A DNA stretch of 64,000 bases, taken from the NCBI GenBank assembly GCA_037179335.1, contig JAKZHN010000012.1, forward strand, positions 1 through 64,000. Direction: 5' to 3'. Under the pieces are notes generated by a model. The model saw only the letters and a list, made by a program, of their open reading frames with translations. It had not been told where the DNA came from and did not search any database. The stretch comes from Cyclaneusma minus (Eukaryota; Ascomycota; Leotiomycetes; Marthamycetales; Marthamycetaceae). Below, in pieces: positions 11,829 through 23,873 of the stretch. Numbering within the stretch: position 1 is the stretch's first letter; every line of letters starts with the position of its first letter. The position numbers and the translations under genes are program-made.

Positions 11829-12085
11829 CAGGGTGTGGGAAACTAAAAGGGAAAAACTAAAACTTAAGTTTGAAACTTAAGTTTCTAACGAACTAAGGGG
11901 GTCCCAAGTTTAGATTGAAAACTTAGGTTTTTAGTTAGAAATTCAGGGGTAAAAGGGGTAAGTATTTTTACACTTATTTTTGGTGCAAAAGTACTTTGGG
12001 GAGCCCCGGGTCAAAATTAGGGTGTGGGAAATTAAAAGGGAAAAATTAAAACTTAAGTTTAAAATTTAAATTTCTAACGAACTAC
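11829..12085. repeat. RIP-type diverged direct repeat, 190-bp spacing
   Basis: About 67 bp beginning GGGTGTGGGAA at 11829-11895 recurs at 12019-12085. Most differences are C in copy 1 against T in copy 2, or G against A, for example AAACTAAAAG against AAATTAAAAG. That is the signature of repeat-induced point mutation. Similar GTGTGGG or CCCACACC ends also appear near 12150 and 12405. Confidence 0.65.
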
Positions 12086-12563
12086 GGATCCCTCTAGTTT
12101 AGTTGGAACTAAACTATATATCTCTAAGTTCCTAGTTTTTAAACTTCCCACACCCTGTCCACTTTCCTCGACAACTAGAGCTACACCGAATAATTAACGG
12201 TATTTCGGAAGATTAGGAATGTTCCACAATATTGGGAAAGTTTAAACAACTGGAAATTAAAAGCGCATCACCTGGATTTCAGCAAAAAGTGGTGCAGACT
12301 TTTTCGTCTCATTGTAGCAGGGCAGAAAGTGAAACCAAAAACTGTCGGCCTGGAAGCGGTCTTTAAAAGGGCGAACATTAGTGGGTTACCAACTTACCCA
12401 CAGGGTGTGAGAATTTAAAAAGGAAAACCTCGATTTCAAAATATTATTTTAAAATAAAATCTATTTTAAAACCCCCTGAAATTAAATATCCCAAAATAAT
12501 TTCAGTATCTTAAAATAGTTCGAGTTTTTATTAGAGATAAAATCTATTTTAAAATTTTATTAC

Positions 12564-15362
12564 ACCAGCATGGTCAGCCAGCGGTGGCCCGTGCGCTACC
12601 CTATCCCTAACCATGACCACCATGGCTACCCTTGGCCTTAGGCCAAGGGTAAATAAGAATTTAATAAAAAAAAAGGCTTTTATTATTTTTTGGCTATTAA
12701 TAATAAAATTTATATTTTGAAAATATCCAATAAATTAAGAAACTTTAAAATTATTATTATTAAGCCATTTTTTAAATAATAAAAATTTATTATATAATTT
12801 AATTTCAAAAAATAAAAATAAAAATAAATAAAAATTGGATTAAAATAATAATTTGAACGATTTTAATCCATTTATTTTAATAAATTAATATTTTCAATTT
12901 CGAAAAATACAATTTGCGAATAAAAATGCTAGTAAATTATTTTTAAACGCTATAGCGCAATTTATTTTTAAATGGCTTAATATAATTTACCGGTATAATG
13001 CAAATATAGCCCAATATTATAATATAGTCTAAAAGAAATGCCTCAAAAATCAATTAATAGGAAACTTGCGGCTGCTAAAGGTATTAAGGATTTTTCGAAA
13101 AAAACAAGGATAATTTTTATTTTCAAAGCTCTTAAATAATAAATTGGATAATAAATTGGATAATATTATTATTAATTTCCTGAAATTTACCGATTTTAAA
13201 AGCTTTATTTATTATTACAGGGATTTTGCTAAATTAATTTGCGCTTTTTAGAAAGCTATTTAAATAATTGATGGTTAAAAATTTATAATTGATTTAAATA
13301 ATGCTTTTATAATTTATTTAATCATAAATCCTAAAATTTAATTGGAAATTTTTTTAATTTAAAAAAATATATAAACTGTTTTTTTCAGCTTTGTAAAAAA
13401 GGAAAAATTATAATTTTTAGCGGATTATTTAAAGCTTTTAATATTGCAAAAATTAATAGCCTTTTTATTAATAAAGTATTTAAATTCCAAATTTACAATT
13501 TAAAAAAAAACCGATTTTTTAATGCTAAAATGATTAAAAAAATTAAAAATTAAAAATCGCTATTTTTTATAAAAAGTCCCAATTGGTTATTGAAAGCTAT
13601 AATAATAATAATAATAATATTTATTTAGTTATTTATGGTTTAATGCGCTAATTAATAATTAATTATAGCAATTGCTTTTTTTCTCCGCTTTTAAAAAATT
13701 AATATATAGCTAAAAATATTATTTAAATGTATATTTAATCCCAATTAATACTAAATTATTTTATTTACGCAAATTTATTAAAAAGAATGCAAAGCCAATT
13801 ACTTTTTAGTATTATTGTTTATATTTTAAAGCTATTTTATAATATTGCTAAATTTGGTTTTTATGAATTTGTTATTTATTTTAAATACCATTTTAAAATG
13901 CTAATAATAAGAATTTCGATTTTTAATATTTGCTTTTTTATTATAAAATTTCCAAATTAATTTTTAATTATAGCTATATAAATAAATAATAAATAATTTA
14001 AATTAAAGAAATTTAAGCTAAAAATTACTGCCTTTTGCGCCAAGCTAAAAATTAAACTAAATATTAAATTTGTTTTTTTATTTAACGGTTGCATTTTTAA
14101 ATTTAGAAATAATAAATTTATAATTGTACGTTTAAAAAATTAAGTTTTTTTTTATATAAATACCAAATTTCCGTTAATAAACTTAATATATATTAAATAG
14201 TGCATTAAGGCCTATTATATTTTAAAAATTTATTCATTAAAAACCGCTTATTTATTTTCTATAATTGTATAATATTAGGAATTTTTTTTAAAAAAAGCTA
14301 AAAAGCTTAATAAATATTTTAAATAATATATAAAAAAGCCCAATATTAACATTATTATTATTAAGCTATAGCTATTTATTTTAAATTTTTAAATTTTTAT
14401 AAATAGTTTATTTATTAATTTAAAAGATTTTAATTTCTAGCTAAGCTATATTATTGCTATTAGCAATAAAATTAAATATAATAATATTATAAAATCTATT
14501 ATTTAAAGCAATTTGGTTCATTAATTATTTACCAAATTAAAAAAAAATTAAAAGCGTATTTATAAGCAAAATTTTAGCTATGGTTGAAAATACTAATATA
14601 AAAATTGCCTTTAATATTACCCTGGTTTAAATTACCAATAAATTAAATATTTCCCGAATTTTTATAATAATTTATACGGATTTTCAATTTTTTTATAATT
14701 GTTTAATTAAGCTAGAAATTATAAATAAAAAGCGTTTAATAATTAATATTTTTTACCTATACCAAAGCTATAATTAAAAAAAGCTTTATAAAATCCGGTA
14801 AATAAATAGTAAAAATAACCTAGCCAATTTTATAATTAAAATTGCGTATAATAAAATATTTAATATTTTTATTAAAACCAATAAGCTTATAATTTAAATA
14901 AAAAACTGGATTAATTGTTAAAAAAAAGCTGGAAATAAATAATTTAAATTATTTACCGGTCCGAAAATCTTTTATATAATATATTGGCTAGTAAGCTTTA
15001 ATACCTATATTTATTATTGGCTGGTTAGCCAAGCCGTTTTATTTTTCTTTTATTTAATGGATAAACGGATATTTGGGTATTTAAAATTTAAAATTTAAAA
15101 TTTATATAGTTTATTTTTTATAATTTGTACAATTTTCGGATTTTTGGGATTCAATTTTTATAACGGGTTTATTTGGATTTTTTGGACTCTGTTTTTAACG
15201 GACGATTTAGCCAAGATTGCCATTTTTGTTTTTTATAAATATTATGCTTAGCAGGCAAAAAAAAAGTTTTTAATATTGCTATACCAGCATGGTTAGCCAG
15301 CGGTGGCCTGTACGCCACCTTATTCCTAACCATAACCATTATGGCTACCCTTGGCCTTAGGC
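12564..15362. mobile_element. AT-rich block between 80-bp direct repeats, possible RIP-decayed LTR element
   Basis: An 80-bp sequence (ACCAGCATGG, then GCCAGCGGTGGCC, then ATGGCTACCCTTGGCCTTAGG) occurs in the same orientation at 12564-12642 and 15283-15362. The copies differ mainly by C-to-T and G-to-A changes. The 2.6 kb between them is extremely AT-rich with no surviving reading frame. Direct repeats bounding a dead interior suggest a retroelement with short LTR-like ends, but no reverse transcriptase or primer-binding site can be seen, so the element class is open. The same repeat could also be a separate family inserted twice. Confidence 0.5.
12627..12651. repeat. Perfect 25-bp palindrome at the left border of the AT-rich block
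   Basis: TACCCTTGGCCT, a single T, then AGGCCAAGGGTA: two perfect 12-bp arms around one base. The right copy of the flanking repeat (15283-15362) has the left arm but continues differently after CCTTAGG, so the palindrome exists only at the left border. Confidence 0.8.
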
Positions 15363-16094
15363 TACCACGCTAAGCTATAGGTATATTTATGCTTTGCTAA
15401 GGGCTTTTCTATAAATAAGACTCAATTATAAATATACTCGTTACCTGCTAGCTTTGTTATGACCCTTTAAATGATCACTTCATTCTACCCCCTTGATACC
15501 AATATAAGGGGTTCTAAGTTTAAATATATTTTATCTAGAAATTTGGAGATTTGAGGGTTTGAGATTCCCATACCCTGGAACTTACCTAACAGGCATCAAT
15601 GAATCTTCCTTTGCAATACTTCATGAATTTGGTCACGCCCCTGTCACCTTCACCTTCTGTAGATGATTTCGAACGCTTCATATATCTTCACCGACAAAAA
15701 AAGGTGATTCAAGTCGGGACTTGGTAGCTCTCATTAGAACAGTCCATCTGTCGTCTCCTGAGCTCCTCGATGGTATATACATACTATCTATACAACGAAA
15801 ACGGCCCTCGCTAGCCACGGCGGGGACAGACAGGTATGTAAGCGGTTCCTCGGAAAGCGGTTCCTCGGAAAGCGGTTCCTCGGACTCATCTCTCGAATGA
15901 ACCAGAAGTTTTCAAGTCCGCCAACTTCTTAAACACTAAAGACAATCAATCATCGCGTATTTCATGTCGCAAAACGATGCAGCATCATAACTATACACTT
16001 GTTCGTTCTCGGATGATTAGACATGTCCTGTGTTCCCATCCCTCAATCCCCCTATGCAGATGGACCTCAATGCTCAACACACATAACGCTGGTA
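15363..16094. other. Intergenic with a 15-bp tandem repeat (three copies)
   Basis: Composition returns to normal at about 15,400. Three exact tandem copies of AAGCGGTTCCTCGGA occupy 15840-15884. No gene is recognised. The right part is the 3' flank of MVP1. Confidence 0.6.
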
Positions 16095-18582
16095 CTACTC
16101 GCCAACCGGCATGCTTTCCACCTCCTCATTAAGCTGCCTCCAATTGTCTGCAGCCAACTCCGAGTACTTGACGCGCTCCTGTGCCCAGTCTTGTGCCAGG
16201 CGACTAACGTGGTACTGGCTCGTCTGGAAGAAAATCAGTTCGTCGCGGATACACTCCTTGATGAAGACGCCTCGCGCATGTTGCGCTACGATGGATTCCT
16301 TGTCCTGTTTTCCAGTCATCAGCATGCAATCAACCAACCATCAACCAATTGCCTCCATCTCCAAGTGAACCGCCTGGCTGGAGCTAACTAAGACGTAGTT
16401 CGTGGAAACAGCACAAACATACCTTGATGATCGCCTCAGTAACCTTCTCAATCTCTCCCGGCTTCACTAACCCTTCAGGCTTATCCCTCAATCCTATCAA
16501 CTTCTCTTCATTCCTCGCAATCCTCTTCTCCAAATATGGAATGGTATCTTTGTCATACCGATCCCGTCGCTCAAACATATCCCTCACACTGACCAGCGCA
16601 TCTCTCTGTCTCTTCAGATCCTCCAAAACACCCATATCCCATGCCCTGCTCTCATCCTCCAGCAGACTCTGTGCATTGCTCAGATGTTTTGCTGTAGCGT
16701 TGAGACCTTCGTTGAGAAGAGGTACGTCATTGGTGTCTGTGGCATATGTGTCTTGCGAGGCATCGGCGAGAGTTTGGAGGGAGAGCGAGATACGGAGGTG
16801 GTCAGCAGCGAGGCCTTCGTTACGCTTGCATAGTCGGTCCATCTGGTTGCACATGTTGATGTAGATCTCTGCGGAGCGACGAACTCCTGTGCGCGTCGTT
16901 TCGAAGAGGTCGTTGAGAGTAGGAGGAAGCGAGTCTTCGAGGCCAGGTGGAAGGGGCTTGCCAGCGAACTCTTCTTGGACAGAGATGGTGGCTTGTTTTC
17001 TCCAAACGGACAGTTCCTGGACCTGGTTAGCAAGTATTCAGCAATGGTGCTCGGGGAAGGGGACGGATGGGGAGAAGGTTGGATGTGTCAACGAGTTTCG
17101 CGGTATAATTGAGAGAAACTCACGGTTGGGACGGTCAAAAACATGGTAACGAGTTGCTCCTGGTTAAGGACTGGATGACGGACCAATGCATTCGTAAAAC
17201 GGACAAGTCCTCGTCTTCGCTTCTCCAAGAAAGTACCATCTGCTGCAATATGGTTGCCATTGACTGGAAAATATTAGCATGTGACCGAAAGACCAAGAGA
17301 GCATGACTTACGGCCAACTCGCTTTGGTGGCAAAAGAGGCAACTGTCTGAAGGGGTATCGCTTTTGTAAACAATCGAGTAACCAAACAAAATCACTATAT
17401 CTCCTGACGACCTTACTTCCCCTGCGAGCGCTGGTGACCTGGTAGTTGTTATGCTGGAACATGAATACGCCCTCCTTTTCAGGCAACAGAGTGATGACGA
17501 TCTGCTCTTCCACATTGCTGCCAGTAACTCGCCCACCACCGAAAGCTCGACTGGGTGTTGCAGCCGCCCTATCATTCGGCACAGCATCGCCTCCAATGGG
17601 TCCTCCGAAGGTACCACTGATCCCTGAATCTCTCGTCTGGCCAAAAGGCGTGCTTGTAGAGTCACCATACGAGCCCCAAACACCAGCAGCTGCTACTACC
17701 GGGGGAGCTTCGCTGTGCGATGTACCGTTACTGCCTTTTGACGAAAACTGAAGTGGACTCGTGGTGGTGAAGTTACTTGTCGTTCTCAGGTGCTCCTGCG
17801 AGCCATTGGTGACTGGTTGAGGGGCGGGTCGTGCTTGAATTGGATCATGAGCATGGTTCTTGTGCAGTGCAGGGCTGCTCCATGGATCTGCTTCGGGGAA
17901 GTCCATTGAATTTCTGTTCTGGGTCTGGGATCGCGAGGTCGGTGTCACAGGCTTCGGGGGAGTCGAAGGTCGTTGCGAGGGCTTTGCGGCAAGCTCTTGT
18001 ATGGCTGGTAAAGAGAGAGTAGGCAAATCAGGTTCTGGAAGTTCTTGTCGGCTGTCAGTTTTACCCTTGCAGAAGCAGGCTCACGGGATACACACTTCTG
18101 CGCCGCTCATCCACGCCGTCCAACGTCACATCCTCACCCTCTTGTGCCAGGCCAATCAAGGCCAGCAGCACACTGAACTCGTTTCGTCCCAGGTCAGTCA
18201 ATCGGCCAGTGGGAGCAATGATATTCATGATGCGGCTCTGGTCGTCGGCGGACAGCATCGCAGCATTCAAGACCTTGGCCACGCCGGCAGGATTGACCTT
18301 CCCGCCAGCATCATCGCCGGCCTTCAGCATGTTGTCGAAGGTATCGATATAGCTCTCTGGCACGTCGGAAGCTGGCAGCAGATTCCTGAGCAATTCGGCC
18401 CGGCCCTGCTTCTTTGGTGTAGGCATACCCCAGGATGGCTCGTCGTCGTCATCGAACAACGAGGACTTGTTTGCTGGGGCGGGGGAAGGTTCGTCATCGA
18501 AGAGGGAGAGTCGCGATTTGGAAGCAGCGGCCGCCTGAGCAGCAGGAGAAGTCTCGTCTGGGGAGGTGCCAAAGAGCGACAT
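16095..18582 (-). CDS. MVP1: Sorting nexin Mvp1 (PX-BAR, endosomal sorting)
   Basis: Five exons, complement 18582-18096, 18043-17312, 17263-17124, 17022-16423 and 16304-16095, give 722 aa. All junctions use GT-AG and keep frame; the first intron (52 nt) has a CTGAC branch site. The start ATG at 18582 gives the family's MSLFGTSPDE opening. Residues 1-120 form the EH-like N-terminal region seen in Mvp1, followed by a low-complexity linker. A PX domain begins near residue 340 and contains the phosphoinositide-binding RRYSDF motif (about 376-381) and a PPKRVG segment. The C-terminal 300 residues are helical and charged, as expected for a BAR domain. Mvp1 binds PI3P on endosomes and helps form retrograde or recycling carriers for vacuolar sorting. 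Length and exon continuity suggest an intact gene. Confidence 0.93.
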
Positions 18583-18943
18583 GGCGGCGGATTGGGGAGA
18601 GAGCCGGAGGAGAGACGGGGTATAGACAGCGTCACGAATCCGTCGCGCGTGCCTTATCGCCAAAAACGATTGATGTCGATGTTGCGCGCCTTGAGGCCAA
18701 AACAGGCGAAAACAGGCGCGAAGCTTGGCAGAGCTTCACTTCGGCCTCGGACCTGCCAAGCGCCGATCCCGCTTGCTCGTCGTCACCGCAGTCACACCTC
18801 GACATGCTTGCAGAACTCAACTTGTTCGCTGTCGCCAGCCACCCATGTTGCTGATATCAGGTTCGACAGTAGTTCGCAGACAGCTGGCCTGCAAAGCTCC
18901 ATCGTTGAGGCCACCATCCCGCCCAGTGCTTGACGCAATCAAC

Positions 18944-20415
18944 ATGGGCACTAGAGGCCTGACGATAGTTGTTTACCGAGGTCGGCACTTTCGTGTATTA
19001 CAGCAGTTTAGACAGCTACCCGCTTGGATTGGGAATCCAGCTTGTGGAGGAAATTCCCTGGGACCCAGAAAAATACAAAAGTAGGTCCCAAGACATCATA
19101 CTGATGGAAATGGGCTTCCTGATTCAACGACCTTCCGACTCACACGGGGCTAATGTGTCTATCAGAATGGCTCTCGCAACAACGCTGTCGCTACTCCAGC
19201 AAGCTGACCTTACTCGAGAAGGCCTATCTCTCGGTGTCTGAGAAGAAGATGATGAAATTCATTGAAAACAAGAGTGACGACTACGAGGATAGCGAGAGTG
19301 ACGATTACGAGGACGAGGCTGTTAGTGATGTGCTCTCGGACTTGGACGCGTTCCCGAGCGTGTTCTGTGAATCTGGCACCGACGTTTTGATTGAATGGGT
19401 GTACACTATCGATCTTGACACGACAAGAAGCATCCGAAACTAATGCCAGCCTTTGGCCACGGCGCCCATACCCCGGGTCAAGAGTCTGGTTCCGCTCCAA
19501 AAGGCAGCATTTACTGGCTCGAGGGTGTCTTAGTTAGTTTAGTGCCCGACAGCGCGTTTGAAGATGGTAGAGATGCTGCCATTGCGAAGGCCGTGGAGCA
19601 CGGGCTGGCAGACGGCAAGACTCGGTTCCAAGCGATCTTATTTTCTATCCAACGTTTCATCATGCTCGACGTGTGTTCACAAGACGGTGTGAAAGAAGTC
19701 TCACATACAAAGCCGATAGCACTAGTTCGTATGGGTTGGAATGACAGTAACGAATGGATGCCGCAGTCCCTTCGCGAAACTATGTCCGCCCAGTACTTTG
19801 ATCGTCTCTCGCAATCTACACTGGAGAGGGCGCCAAGCGGAGCAGGAAAGGAGGATGTCTCTCCGATACTGCACCTTCGCCGTCAAGAGGCCGAATTTGC
19901 TGCGTTACAGACCTTTTTCGAAACAGCAGCCAATCGAGCTCTTGACACGACATCCAGGGGCAGACTACCTCCCGAGTTATACGCCAACGTGATCTCCAAA
20001 GCCGACGGTGCAACCAACAGAGCCTGTGCGAAAGTTTCCAGCATCACACGTGATCTATCCAAGGGCACGTTTCCTTTTAGTCCCCATCTCATGGTCACCA
20101 ACTTCCAAGAGTCTAGCATCTCTGCAACGACTGACTCGGGATCCACGAGCCGAACGAACGAGGCTTCCGTATATGGGTACATTTACTTTCTGGGATCAGC
20201 GCACAGGGCAGACACTGAAAGCTGCGTTCGACGACGGATATTTGGAGTTAAGGCGGCTCAATGTAGCGCGAAGGTCTTCAAGGAATGCGTCAGGCAGGCA
20301 AGAATACGATGAGGGGAGGAAGAAGATATCGACTTGGTACTTGGTTGTTGGGAGTCCCGAGCGGCCGAGTTTGATGACGCAGTTTCCAATTCTGCTGGTA
20401 TTCAAGCCTGAATGA
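18944..20415 (+). pseudogene. Frameshifted member of the fungal MGTRG-start protein family (unknown function)
   Basis: Starts with ATG at 18944 (MGTRGLTIVVYRGR). The reading frame then shifts by one base at the TTT of 18989-18991 and continues as FVYYSSLDSYPLGLG. A normal intron follows (19081-19165, GTAGGT to ATCAG), restoring KYKKWLSQQR. Next come a coiled region and IEWVYTIDLD. The frame is lost again near 19430, resumes to about 20170, including a degenerate F-box-like RLPPELYANVISK segment, and shifts once more into FWDQRTGQ before a stop at 20415. Many ascomycetes encode proteins with this order of segments; no function is established to my knowledge. Three separate frame breaks that no GT-AG intron explains point to a pseudogene rather than a single sequencing error. 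The promoter side faces the MVP1 start, about 360 bp away. Confidence 0.6.
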
Positions 20416-21734
20416 TTCTACGTGTCCCGTTGGTTGGGAGGGACATTGAGTATATTTTTGTCGGTGGAGAAGTCTCAGATTGCACGGATTGGCTCGCGAA
20501 TTAGGTCGAAGAGGAAACTGGGGTTTTGCCTGTAGGAACCTACATGTCTGTTCCGCGAATGTTGTTACGATTCTCGACCAAAGAAGTAGTCCGCTGGCGC
20601 AATGCTTGTGGCTCTTCCTTTTACCATTATTCATTCTGTCTCTTCCTTTGATTTTCCTCGTCTAAAAGCTGTATTCAGGAGCTCTCATCCCGCTCAATAT
20701 CCAAGAGAATACACTCAAAGTCAGTCATCTTCAAAAGTCGTCAACAGGCTCGCTGAACTTGAATTTCTTTCGCCCAGTCTTGTAGGATCGTCCCGGCACT
20801 TATCGACGTTGCGTCAGCTCTTAGCTCACTGCTCATATACATGTATAGTCCCACTTGGCTATTGAGATCTACAAAGGCTATACATATACGCGGTTGAGAA
20901 AGATATCTTTTGCGGATCGACGTAACACCAATCCCGACATGCGAGTTGTCTTTTTCTCTGCCGCAGGCCGCAACTTGACATTTTCTCCCTTTCGCAACTT
21001 GGCTGTCCTTTCAATCCGGCGTTCTTCATCTCGCAATTTGTCATTTTGTCATTTTCTGACCTGTAATTTATCATTCAGCCTAATTGAGGGATGACTTACT
21101 AGTAGACTATGCCTCCTTTCTTCCCTTGAAAGTCGAGAGGGGTTGGCAATGGGCGGTACAGTTTACGGAGTCCTCAGTGATATATTTCAGCGGCGTAAAA
21201 TAATATCATTTTTCGGAAGAGAATAACAGTTGTTCCGAGGTGCAATTTGTTATTTTTCCAGCTGCAATTTGTTATTCTTGGTTCACCAATCGTCATTTGG
21301 GTTATGGTCCATGGATTTCTCATTTTGAAAAATGCAACGATATTACATAGTTCTTACGAGACGTGATTTTGCAGTTTCTAGGCCGCAACTTGACATTTGA
21401 CTTTTCTTCTAGCACGCGGCATTCTCAAAGTACTCAGAAGTCAGAAGACCTTCGTACTCGCTGCTCTGTCATTTCTATCTTCATCGGCCAGTCGCGATCG
21501 CTTGTCTGGGAAAATACAAGCCTCGAGTACCTCGCTAAAGTCTCCAAGCCCAGGCGTGGAGATTCTGTGTAGTGTTTATGGCGTCTTCGAGTCTTTTGTT
21601 CACGCAATTCGTGATACGAGTAGCGAGCGCCATTCGGACGAGAAGTATATCAAGGAAGGATAGTGGGATGACTACCAAGATATACCTCCTCTCTGCTATG
21701 CGTAAAGCCCTGGGTCCAGTAGAACCTAGACTAC
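20416..21734. other. Non-coding stretch with a repeated GCAAYTTGNYATTT motif
   Basis: The motif GCAACTTGACATTT or GCAATTTGTCATTTT appears at about 20972, 21036, 21242, 21265 and 21386, all in the same orientation, with further weaker versions (GTAATTTATCATT). Spacing is irregular. No gene is recognised here. The sequence upstream of 20950 is unremarkable. Confidence 0.45.
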
Positions 21735-21779
21735 TTGCAAAGTTTTTTTTTTTTTTTTCGAGTGTGGTTGGATCATGGT

Positions 21780-22331
21780 GGTGTGTATGACCGAGGCTTC
21801 CAACGGCTTCTTGAGCACATGAGAGCTTCTCGGCTTCCTATGGTCAAACACGCTTGCAAGATTTCTTGGAACGCAATTCCGGCAGAGCCCAACTTTCTCG
21901 GATTTTCGTCCCAAGTGCAGAACTTCACCGGCAGGGACGGTGAAACAACGCTGGTTGGCCAGAGGAGATATATGTCCGTATGGAACAGTCTGACATTTTT
22001 GGATGGTGTCGACGAAAATTCCTTGACATGGTTGATGAGCTGAGCTCATGGCGTGCTAGAGATGAGATCATGAGGTCGCCAGAATTCGGCTACAAGACGT
22101 CGAACATGAGAAGTGCGACGAGCTGAGTCTCCTGACGGAGTGGACTGTCGCTGAGCCTTATCAAACAGGCGGTTCTCTCGGATTTCAGCCGTTTGAGAGA
22201 CGATGGGGAAACTGTGTCCACGAGATCTTTCGAGCTCACATTGACATGAGATCGAATTACAGCATCAAGGAAATGGCAGAGGGTCTTCAAAAGCGAATTT
22301 CTGGGTGGGCAGACAGAGACGGATTGACTTA
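21780..22331 (+). pseudogene. Decayed unidentified gene fragment
   Basis: Coding-like segments follow each other in changing frames. About 21735-22043 contains LEHMRASRLPMVKHACK. A second frame around 22015-22137 reads DMVDELSSWRARDEIMRSPEF. A third at 22066-22331 contains LLTEWTVAEPYQTGG and FERRWGNCVHEIFRAHI. The last segment is open for nearly 90 codons and ends at TAA 22331. The amino-acid composition is protein-like and differs from the AT-rich surroundings. I do not recognise the family. The frame changes are not at splice sites. Confidence 0.3.
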
Positions 22332-23873
22332 AGCAGTGATGGAGCCGTTCCGTTCCGCGGCGTCATGTCTGGAATAGTTATAAACCGTTACAGATTTCTC
22401 TTCACGCCGGCTTAAAAAATTGCAGGTGAAAGTTCAGTCGACCCTTCTTCCTGCGGTAATAGAACGAGGAGACCACATTTTGCACCACCAGCCCCGGATA
22501 ATGACTAGAAATCTGTTGAAAATGTATTTGGATTGCGAATGGCCCGAACTAGCCGAATAAACTATCATGTCGAGGAACAGGAGCTTGTACTGGGATCCGG
22601 GAAGGTCTAGCTAAAAAGTGCTTCTATGGCAGTGAGAGCGCTAGCACTTAGCGAATGGTGACATAGTACGCTCGGCAGTCAAATGTGAGGGGAAATACAA
22701 GTGGACACCAGAACCATCTTCGACGTCATTGAGGGATTCTTAGGCGGTCAATAGAACTACTGCTGGCACAATGACAGTGGAATGGTATGATTGATAAAAC
22801 ACGAAGAGCTTGAGCTTCATAGTAAGTCATAGGTGTTAGGCTGGTATAAAAGCTAATGGTTGGTACACAAAGTACCTACTGAAAGTCAAGAAATGACAAA
22901 GGTACCCGGATCTGGACTCTTTACACCTTACTGCAGCGTACAAGCACATCCAGAGTGACAGCGCTTGCAACATTTTGACCAGTCCTAGCTTGACAGGGGC
23001 AAATCGCACTGACAGCCGAGCCTCCCCAGACTCCAGGAAATCCTCTTCAATCATCTTCTCCCTGTCTTTGCCCCGCCGTATCCATCTCCAGCGAGCTGAT
23101 CCACCCCGTCTCTCTATCCATCTAACAGCCCTCCAATTTTCCCTTTGTACCACAAACCCCCAATTGAGCCAATCATCTCAAGCTGCGGTTCTAGCCCTAT
23201 CGCCTTCACCCGTTTTCATTTTTCTTCACCCCGGTGCTCAGAAAATACATTGTTTCACTCATTTCAGTGAATTTCGGGCTGGTTTGTCGGATGGACTAGT
23301 TTGTGTTGAGCATCAAGGCTAAGCTGGCTCGGAAGTGTGAACCGGCAAACAAGCGTGACTGGAACATTTAGATAAGTGTGATGAGGATTGAGGGTCAACT
23401 TGTAAGTTGTTTAAGACGAAGCTGGATTCTTGTTACTGACACCTTGGGAGGTTTGGACTTTCAGAAGCCGAAAAGAGTATGACTGGATGAAACGTAGAGA
23501 AGCAACATCTGCTAACCAGAGACTCGAAAACTTCCATTGAACGGTAGCCCTTTGGCTCATCATCTAGTTTTAGCCCTACTGTCACTGATTCGACTTCAAT
23601 CGACTCAAACTTCAATTCTCAACTTGGAGCTGGTGGGCTGAGTTTGGATTGATCATCAACAGACCGATTGAACTGCTAGTTCGAATCTCAATTTCGGCGC
23701 AAACTGAAGTGAAATCAATTGTTCTAGTGCCCGAAATAATTTCAGAAGTAATAGGAGCAGGCCTTGTGAGCAGGTTGATATGGGGGCATAAAACTGATGA
23801 GTTGAACAGACATTGGAGAATTTGGAAGAATTTCAAAGCTTCGAGGCCAGGCTTGAGACATCTTACCCGTAGC
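22332..23873. other. Intergenic, no gene recognised
   Basis: Only short overlapping open frames on both strands, none with a known motif. An open frame at 22975-23322 (+) is Ser/Pro-rich and unconvincing. Confidence 0.4.

Noticed and set aside
22975..23322. 115-codon Ser/Pro-rich plus-strand frame
   Set aside because: Low-complexity composition, no family resemblance, and overlapping open frame on the opposite strand.
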